Of a DNA stretch of 10,448 bases, positions 6,289 to 10,448 are shown piece by piece. The number at the start of each line of letters is the position of its first letter. Within the stretch, counting starts at the first letter, position 1. A program made the position numbers and the translations under genes. The notes under the pieces were generated by a model. It did not search any database. It was not told the origin of the DNA and saw only the letters and a program-made list of their open reading frames with translations. The stretch comes from Nitrospinaceae bacterium. GTDB lineage: Bacteria; Nitrospinota; Nitrospinia; Nitrospinales; VA-1. The stretch spans positions 1-10,448 of the forward strand of contig JAJDBA010000154.1 in assembly GCA_029261675.1 (NCBI GenBank), given 5' to 3'.

Positions 6289-7203
6289 ATGGATATGAAT
6301 GGAATGAAAGTTGGGGTTGTCGGACTTCTAGGAAACTGGTCAAGCGAGGAACTGGTAACCGTCCTAAAAGATCGAACCGGATTTGGAGTTCTCATCGACA
6401 TGGAATGTATTTCCATGAATCTCGTGACGAACGAAGTTCGATGCGGTGATCTTGACTTGGGAACACTGGACGCGATCATCATAAAAAAACTGGGCGCGGA
6501 ATATTCTCCCGATTTGCAGGACCGGTTGGAAATATTGCGGTTTTTGTCTGGGATGGGAGTGAAGTTTTTTTCTCGTCCAGAAAGTATCTTGCAACTTTTA
6601 GATCGTCTGCATTGCACGGTGCGTTTGCAGCAGGGAAATATTCCTATTCCGCCCACGGTGATCACTGAAAATATAGATCAGGCTGAAGAAGTAATAAAAG
6701 ATTTTGGTAAAGCAATCCTAAAACCACTTTACACATCTAAAGCCAGAGGCATGAAACTGCTGGGGTACAGCAATGGATTGCGAGAAGAGCTTAAGACCTA
6801 TAAAGCCTCGGGAAACCAGGTTCTTTATATTCAAAAACTCGTTCCCATTCCGGGACGGGATTTGGGATTGGTTTTTCTTGGAGGGGAATATCTTGCCACC
6901 TATTCACGAGTGGCAAAGAAGGACTCTTGGAACACCACCACCGCTTCGGGAGGGAAGTACGAACCGTATTCTCCCTCGTGCGAGGTTATCGAATTGGCCC
7001 ATAAAGCCCAAGCTTTATTCAATCTTGATTTTACTTGTGTGGACCTGGTCGAAACATCGGATGGACCTTTGGTGTTTGAGGTCTCGGCGTTCGGCGGGTT
7101 CCGTGGGCTCTTGGATGCTTGTAACATGAGGGCTGCGGAAATTTATTCTGAATATGTATTAAGTAAAATTACAGAGGGACAAAATGCAATCAAGCGTAAT
7201 TAA
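6289..7203 (+). CDS. RimK-like ATP-grasp enzyme of GAK type
   Basis: A 304-residue cytoplasmic ATP-grasp protein related to RimK/glutathione synthetase-like ligases, which join a carboxylate to an amine or thiol through an acylphosphate. Residues 1-100 form the pre-grasp domain (KVGVVGLLGNW; IIIKKLGAEY). The ATP-grasp part has the nucleotide lysine in AILKPLYTS (K145), the adenine-side strand LYIQKLVP, a flexible loop around TTTASGGKY, and the metal ligands in CVDLV (D252) and VFEVSAFGG (E264). In typical ATP-grasp enzymes the last motif reads E-x-N; here the Asn place is Ser266. The ATG at 6289 has AGGA at 6279-6282. The gene follows the PhoU-kinase fusion by 8 bases, and its end overlaps the HprK-related gene by 20 bases, implying tight coupling. 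Pairing of these two enzymes is the hallmark of predicted GAK loci. The substrate is unknown. Confidence 0.88.
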   Translation: MDMNGMKVGVVGLLGNWSSEELVTVLKDRTGFGVLIDMECISMNLVTNEVRCGDLDLGTLDAIIIKKLGAEYSPDLQDRLEILRFLSGMGVKFFSRPESILQLLDRLHCTVRLQQGNIPIPPTVITENIDQAEEVIKDFGKAILKPLYTSKARGMKLLGYSNGLREELKTYKASGNQVLYIQKLVPIPGRDLGLVFLGGEYLATYSRVAKKDSWNTTTASGGKYEPYSPSCEVIELAHKAQALFNLDFTCVDLVETSDGPLVFEVSAFGGFRGLLDACNMRAAEIYSEYVLSKITEGQNAIKRN

Positions 7204-8254
7204 TAGTATTTTAGATATTAAAAGCCAGTTCACTCTTGATCACCAAATCCAGCTTCTCTTTGGGGGGTGCTGTATAGAAGTGGTAAGCAATTCAAAAGAA
7301 TTACTGGAGGATCTGAAACATTACTACAAGGATTTCGTGGTTAGTTCCGATTCTGCGCATATTAGCGTCACGGCCATTGAGGCTCCTGTTCTTGATATGG
7401 GTTATTCTTATACGGTGAAACAACCAGATCCCGGAAAATCCAAAATCAAGGAAGAATATGATGATTTCTTAGATGGCCGGATTGTGCGCAAGCGGCTCAC
7501 CGGTATGCATTTTCTTTTCGGAGGCGGTCAACACCTTGCAGTGGGACCTGCGGTTGAAAATTCGAATCAGGTCATCAATTTTATTAATAACCGATATATT
7601 CAGTGGCTAGTCGATCAGGGGTATTTTCTTGCCCATGCCGCAGGAATTGAATGGAAAGGTAAAGGAATTGGCTTTGCAGGATTCTCAGGGATGGGGAAAT
7701 CCACTCTGGCACTGCATTTAATGAGCCGAGGAGGAAACTTCATCAGTAATGACCGGTTGCTGGTGAAAAAAAATAATCAAAGCGTCGAAATGTTGGGCAT
7801 TCCCAAGCTTCCGCGCATCAACCCCGGAACGGCTTTGAACAATCCAGATTTGGAAAAAGTCATTCCAGAGAATGAGAAGGTGGGGTTTAAAGATCTTACG
7901 AAAGAAATGCTTTGGAACCTGGAACACAAGTACGACGTTTTTATCGACCAGTGTTTCGGGGCCGGACGATTTGTTTTATCGGCGGATATGAACCTTTTGG
8001 TCATCCTGAACTGGAAACCAAATGGTCAGCCCCCCAACTTTAACCTAATTGACTTGAATGAACGGCGGGATCTTCTACAGGCTTTTATGAAGTCTCTCGG
8101 CTTATTTTATAGCTCGCAAGATGATGTCGGAGAGCCCGAAGTTTCAGAGGAAGCTTACTTGCAGCAATTGCGAGGGTGTCGAGTATTGGAAATCAGTGGG
8201 GGTGTAGATTTTCAAAAAGCTGTAGATGCATGCATAAAATTAATTGAAAATTGA
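7184..8254 (+). CDS. HPr kinase-related P-loop protein (HprK-related kinase of GAK type)
   Basis: A 356-residue cytoplasmic protein whose central part follows HPr kinase/phosphorylase: a histidine motif in LAHAAGIEW (H151), the Walker A loop GFSGMGKST (166-174), then a helix and RGGNFISNDR (N189-D190), where HprK has two consecutive aspartates. GIPKLPRINP continues the HprK-like core. The 130-residue N-terminal region is not the usual HprK N-domain. No HPr, PTS enzyme or HPr-like protein is encoded in the window, so the phospho-acceptor is unknown; the neighbouring amphi-Trp proteins are candidates by position only. Start ATG 7184 has GAGGG about 6 bases upstream and lies inside the end of the ATP-grasp gene (20-base overlap), which indicates translational coupling. 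It belongs with HprK-related kinases rather than true HprK because of the ND pair and gene context. Confidence 0.86.
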   Translation: MQSSVINSILDIKSQFTLDHQIQLLFGGCCIEVVSNSKELLEDLKHYYKDFVVSSDSAHISVTAIEAPVLDMGYSYTVKQPDPGKSKIKEEYDDFLDGRIVRKRLTGMHFLFGGGQHLAVGPAVENSNQVINFINNRYIQWLVDQGYFLAHAAGIEWKGKGIGFAGFSGMGKSTLALHLMSRGGNFISNDRLLVKKNNQSVEMLGIPKLPRINPGTALNNPDLEKVIPENEKVGFKDLTKEMLWNLEHKYDVFIDQCFGAGRFVLSADMNLLVILNWKPNGQPPNFNLIDLNERRDLLQAFMKSLGLFYSSQDDVGEPEVSEEAYLQQLRGCRVLEISGGVDFQKAVDACIKLIEN

Positions 8255-8312
8255 AGGCGTCCGAAGAGGAAGCCTAATTTAGCTGTAAACTTAAAATAAA
8301 GGAGTGCCTAAA

Positions 8313-8615
8313 ATGGAAAAGAAAACCATCGTGTTAAAGGAAAAAATGGAATTGGCTAAAGTTATTTCTTGCCTTGAGGATATTGTTGCCAGTCTCAAAA
8401 CGGGCACCATGTGCGTTCAACATGGCGATGACCTTGTCACCTTGAAGCCTGGAGCATGTATAGAACTAGAAATTGAGGCTGTGATGAAAAAAGGAAAAGA
8501 GAAGTTGGCGTTGGAACTGAGCTGGCAAAATGAAAGTGAAAAGGAAAAAGAAATGGAGAAAATTGAATTTCGTATTATGTCTTCAGAGCCGGCTGAAGAA
8601 GCAGCAGCTTCTTAA
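8313..8615 (+). CDS. Small amphi-Trp domain protein, copy 2
   Basis: A 100-residue protein made almost entirely of one amphi-Trp domain: an N-terminal strand and helix (KVISCLEDIVASLKTG), a short hairpin (TMCVQHGDD, LVTLKP), then strands ending in LALELSW (W71), and a charged Glu-rich tail. Two cysteines occur in the helix/hairpin part and are shared with copy 3. By my ungapped count 33 of 65 domain residues equal those of copy 3. The function of the domain is unknown; small size and exposed alternating charges suit a binding partner or phospho-acceptor, which is inference. I prefer ATG 8313 with AAGGAG at 8299-8304 (8-base spacing) over the in-frame GTG at 8304, which overlaps that site. The gene is 58 bases downstream of the HprK-related gene. 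Confidence 0.86.
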   Translation: MEKKTIVLKEKMELAKVISCLEDIVASLKTGTMCVQHGDDLVTLKPGACIELEIEAVMKKGKEKLALELSWQNESEKEKEMEKIEFRIMSSEPAEEAAAS

Positions 8616-8637
8616 AAAAGATTTCATTTATAATAGA

Positions 8638-8668
8638 GTAAGTTTCCGTTAACCTGGAAATCACTTAC
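8638..8668. repeat. Imperfect inverted repeat after amphi-Trp copy 2
   Basis: GTAAGTTTCC (8638-8647) pairs with GGAA and ACTTAC (8656-8668) with a 3-base bulge (ATC) on the right arm and an 8-base loop. It lies 22 bases past the stop of copy 2. A T-rich but interrupted sequence follows, so it could be a leaky terminator, an mRNA-end stabiliser or a processing hairpin. Confidence 0.4.
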
Positions 8669-8696
8669 AAGTTTGTAATTTATGTTCCGGGAAGCT

Positions 8697-8726
8697 CTGG
8701 TCCATTACTAAATAAGAATGGACCAG
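8697..8726. repeat. Perfect 10-base inverted repeat in the leader of amphi-Trp copy 3
   Basis: CTGGTCCATT (8697-8706) and AATGGACCAG (8717-8726) are exact reverse complements around a 10-base AT-rich spacer. The right arm ends 4 bases before the strong AGGAGG ribosome binding site at 8731-8736. It may act as an RNA hairpin controlling translation or as a protein-binding operator. A T5 run (8737-8741) lies too far from the stem for a standard terminator. Confidence 0.6.
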
Positions 8727-8730
8727 CAAG

Positions 8731-8736
8731 AGGAGG
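8731..8736 (+). promoter_or_regulatory. Strong ribosome binding site that decides the start of amphi-Trp copy 3
   Basis: AGGAGG, the full Shine-Dalgarno consensus, is 8 bases before the GTG at 8745 and lies downstream of the alternative ATG at 8718. It therefore points to GTG 8745 as the true start. Confidence 0.75.
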
Positions 8737-8744
8737 TTTTTGTC

Positions 8745-9278
8745 GTGGATAATAAAAAAGCAACCAAAAAGAATATTGTAAAAAAAAAAGTTGAAACCGG
8801 ATTAAAGCTTTCGAAAGGAAAAAGCGCGAAATCCACCAAGGATAAACCCACCCAAGGTAAAACCGTTACTAAAGCTATGGCGAAGGATAAAATTTCTTCT
8901 GTCGAAGCACCCTCTATTAAATCTAATGATGTTAAAGCTATCGTCTCTTCATCATTAAATCCCTTAAACAAACCTCAAAAACGATCCAATTCCCATTCCT
9001 CAAAGAGGCCTAAGAAGCGCTTGTTAGTCAAGGATAAATTGGAGCGTTACCAAGTGGTGAAGTGCCTTGAGAATATAGTTGCGGGTATCAAGTCAGGGAC
9101 TCTGTGTATTGAGCAGGGGAAGGAATTTGTAACTCTGAAACCTCAAAACACCGTTGATGTAGAAATTGAAGCTATTGTTAAAAAAGAAAAAGAGAAGTTT
9201 GTTCTTGAACTGGTCTGGAGTACGGAAAGAGAAGAAAAAGGAGCAGAATTACACATCCTGCCATCTTGTACAAATTGA
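8745..9278 (+). CDS. Amphi-Trp domain protein with long lysine-rich N-terminal tail, copy 3
   Basis: A 177-residue protein in two parts. Residues 1-92 are low-complexity, strongly basic and probably disordered, rich in Lys, Ser, Thr and Ala with KK, AK and TK steps and a final SKRPKKR cluster; this resembles histone-H1-like or nucleic-acid-binding tails. Residues 93-160 are an amphi-Trp domain with KCLENIVAGIKSGTLC and the terminal strand FVLELVW (W158). The domain is about half identical to copy 2 without gaps, so the two arose by duplication, with the tail added or lost later. The start is GTG 8745 because of the perfect AGGAGG site; the upstream in-frame ATG at 8718 is buried in an inverted repeat and lacks a site. 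Possible roles are nucleic-acid, polyphosphate or acidic-polymer binding through the tail; this is inference. The next gene starts 35 bases downstream. Confidence 0.83.
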   Translation: MDNKKATKKNIVKKKVETGLKLSKGKSAKSTKDKPTQGKTVTKAMAKDKISSVEAPSIKSNDVKAIVSSSLNPLNKPQKRSNSHSSKRPKKRLLVKDKLERYQVVKCLENIVAGIKSGTLCIEQGKEFVTLKPQNTVDVEIEAIVKKEKEKFVLELVWSTEREEKGAELHILPSCTN

Positions 9279-9313
9279 TGAGTTAGCGGCTGTTTAACTG
9301 GAGAGAAATTTTT

Positions 9314-10448
9314 ATGCTTGTTTCAATCAATCCCTCGGTTTTCCGAGAGTCTGATATTCGCGGCTTGGTCAATATTGATCTCACCTTGGAAACCGTGGAA
9401 TTAATTGGAAAGGCAATTGGAACCTACATGCGGCGGCGAGGGGCTAGATTTTTGTGTCTCGGACGTGACGTACGAAACAGTTCCGATGAATTTCGAGAAG
9501 CTTTATCATGCGGAATCACTTCTACCGGTTGTCATCAAATAGATATTGGCCTCGTTCCCACCCCTGTTTTTTATTTTGCTTTGCACCATCTGGAATTCCA
9601 GGGCGGAGTGATGATTACGGGGAGTCATAATCCTTCGGAGTATAACGGGTTCAAGATCTGCCTGGGCATCCACACCATCCATGGGAGCGCCGTTAAAGAA
9701 TTACACACTCTGATTGAAACCAACGATTTTGAAACGGGGCAGGGAAGAACCTGGAAAGGGGATGTTCGGGAAGATTATATTCAGGCAGTGATCGAGCGGA
9801 CCACCCTGTCTCGCCCTCTTCGAGTGGTGGTGGATGGAGGCAATGCATGTTTCGGCCTGGTTGGGCCTGAACTTCTCAAGCGTTTAGGTTTAGATCTCAT
9901 TGAGCTTTATTGTGAACCGGACGGAAACTTTCCCAATCATCACCCTGATCCTACCGTGCCGGAGAATCTGGTCGATCTGAGTCATTTTGTTAGAAAAGAA
10001 GGTGCAGATCTGGGGATTGGTTTTGACGGAGACGTGGATCGTATCGGCGTGGTGGATGAGGCGGGAAACATGATCATGGGGGATGAGCTTTTGATGCTTT
10101 TTGCCCGAGACATGTTAAAGCGGCATCCGAAGGCAATCGTCATCGGAGAAGTCAAGTGCTCTCAGCATTTGTTTAACGATATTGAAGATCATGGTGGAAT
10201 CCCGGTCATGACTGCCGTAGGCCATTCTCTGATCAAGAAAAAGATGTTCGAAACTGGAGCCCTTCTGGCGGGAGAAATGAGCGGACACATATGTTTTGCG
10301 GATAACTATTTTGGTTACGATGACGCCATGTTTGCTGCTTGCCGATTGGTGCAGATTGTCTCTGCATCGAACCAGAGTTTGGGGGAAATGGTTGATCAAC
10401 TTCCCAAGGCGGTTTCAACTCCTGAGATCAGGATTTTTTGTGATGATG
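9314..10448 (+). CDS. Phosphomannomutase/phosphoglucomutase (3'-truncated by window edge)
   Basis: Alpha-D-phosphohexomutase that interconverts hexose 6- and 1-phosphates, supplying mannose-1-P or glucose-1-P for surface polysaccharide or storage polymers. It is cytoplasmic and Mg-dependent. About 378 residues are present of an expected 450-460; the frame is open at the right edge, so most of C-terminal domain 4 is missing. Visible: FRESDIRG near the N-terminus; the phosphoserine loop TGSHNPSEYNGFK with catalytic S104; the metal loop DGDVDR (D238, D240, D242); and the sugar-binding loop GEMSGH (320-325). These are diagnostic, and the STPEI stretch near the end resembles AlgC-type enzymes. ATG 9314 has GGAGAG at 9300-9305 with 8-base spacing. 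It appears to be part of the same operon as the amphi-Trp and kinase genes, suggesting a sugar phosphate link. Which sugar is preferred cannot be told. Confidence 0.94.
   Translation, partial: MLVSINPSVFRESDIRGLVNIDLTLETVELIGKAIGTYMRRRGARFLCLGRDVRNSSDEFREALSCGITSTGCHQIDIGLVPTPVFYFALHHLEFQGGVMITGSHNPSEYNGFKICLGIHTIHGSAVKELHTLIETNDFETGQGRTWKGDVREDYIQAVIERTTLSRPLRVVVDGGNACFGLVGPELLKRLGLDLIELYCEPDGNFPNHHPDPTVPENLVDLSHFVRKEGADLGIGFDGDVDRIGVVDEAGNMIMGDELLMLFARDMLKRHPKAIVIGEVKCSQHLFNDIEDHGGIPVMTAVGHSLIKKKMFETGALLAGEMSGHICFADNYFGYDDAMFAACRLVQIVSASNQSLGEMVDQLPKAVSTPEIRIFCDD

Noticed and set aside
8304..8312. GTG start for amphi-Trp copy 2
   Set aside because: This GTG overlaps the AAGGAG site itself; ATG 8313 is correctly spaced from it.
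8718..8744. ATG start for amphi-Trp copy 3
   Set aside because: It lies inside the right arm of a perfect inverted repeat with no binding site upstream; GTG 8745 has a perfect AGGAGG at the right spacing.
8708..8971. Minus-strand open frame with hydrophobic protein sequence opposite amphi-Trp copy 3
   Set aside because: It is the antisense of the lysine-rich tail (AAA/AAG read backwards gives Phe/Leu), so its membrane-like look is an artefact.
1..10448. CRISPR array, tRNA, rRNA or complete insertion sequence
   Set aside because: No spaced direct repeats, no tRNA- or rRNA-like sequence and no transposase gene were seen on either strand.

Overview
All genes in this window lie on the + strand. 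The DNA looks like that of a Gram-negative bacterium of moderate to lowish GC. PstB and PhoU at the left end read like proteobacterial proteins (a gamma- or betaproteobacterial flavour), but I cannot name a genus. The window is cut at both ends inside genes: pstB on the left and a phosphohexomutase on the right.

Region 1 (1-1296) is the tail of a phosphate-specific transport operon: the C-terminal three quarters of PstB followed closely by phoU. Region 2 (1297-2127) has no convincing protein gene. Its middle (about 1468-1752) looks like the 5' part of a group II intron RNA (GTGTG start and structured domain-I-like sequence) that has lost its reverse transcriptase and catalytic 3' domains. Several small inverted repeats lie around it. 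Region 3 (2128-4226) holds two phosphatases of unrelated folds: a histidine phosphatase and a calcineurin-like metallophosphatase.

Region 4 (4322-10448) is the striking part: a compact gene cluster with visibly lower GC. In order it encodes a small amphi-Trp domain protein, a PhoU-domain protein fused to an APH/choline-kinase-like phosphotransferase, a RimK-like ATP-grasp enzyme, an HPr-kinase-related P-loop kinase, a second amphi-Trp protein, a third amphi-Trp protein with a long lysine-rich N-terminal tail, and a phosphomannomutase/phosphoglucomutase (incomplete). ATP-grasp + HprK-related kinase + amphi-Trp proteins match the bioinformatically predicted 'GAK' (grasp-and-kinase) type of locus, whose substrate and function are, to my knowledge, unknown.

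Taken together the window carries phosphate uptake and its regulator, two phosphatases, two kinase-like proteins, one ATP-grasp ligase-like protein and a sugar-phosphate mutase. My inference is that the GAK-like genes modify a small protein or a carbohydrate-like product by phosphorylation/ligation, with phosphate status as a plausible input (PhoU domain in the fusion, adjacency to pst-phoU) and the two phosphatases as possible reversers. No substrate can be identified from the sequence.
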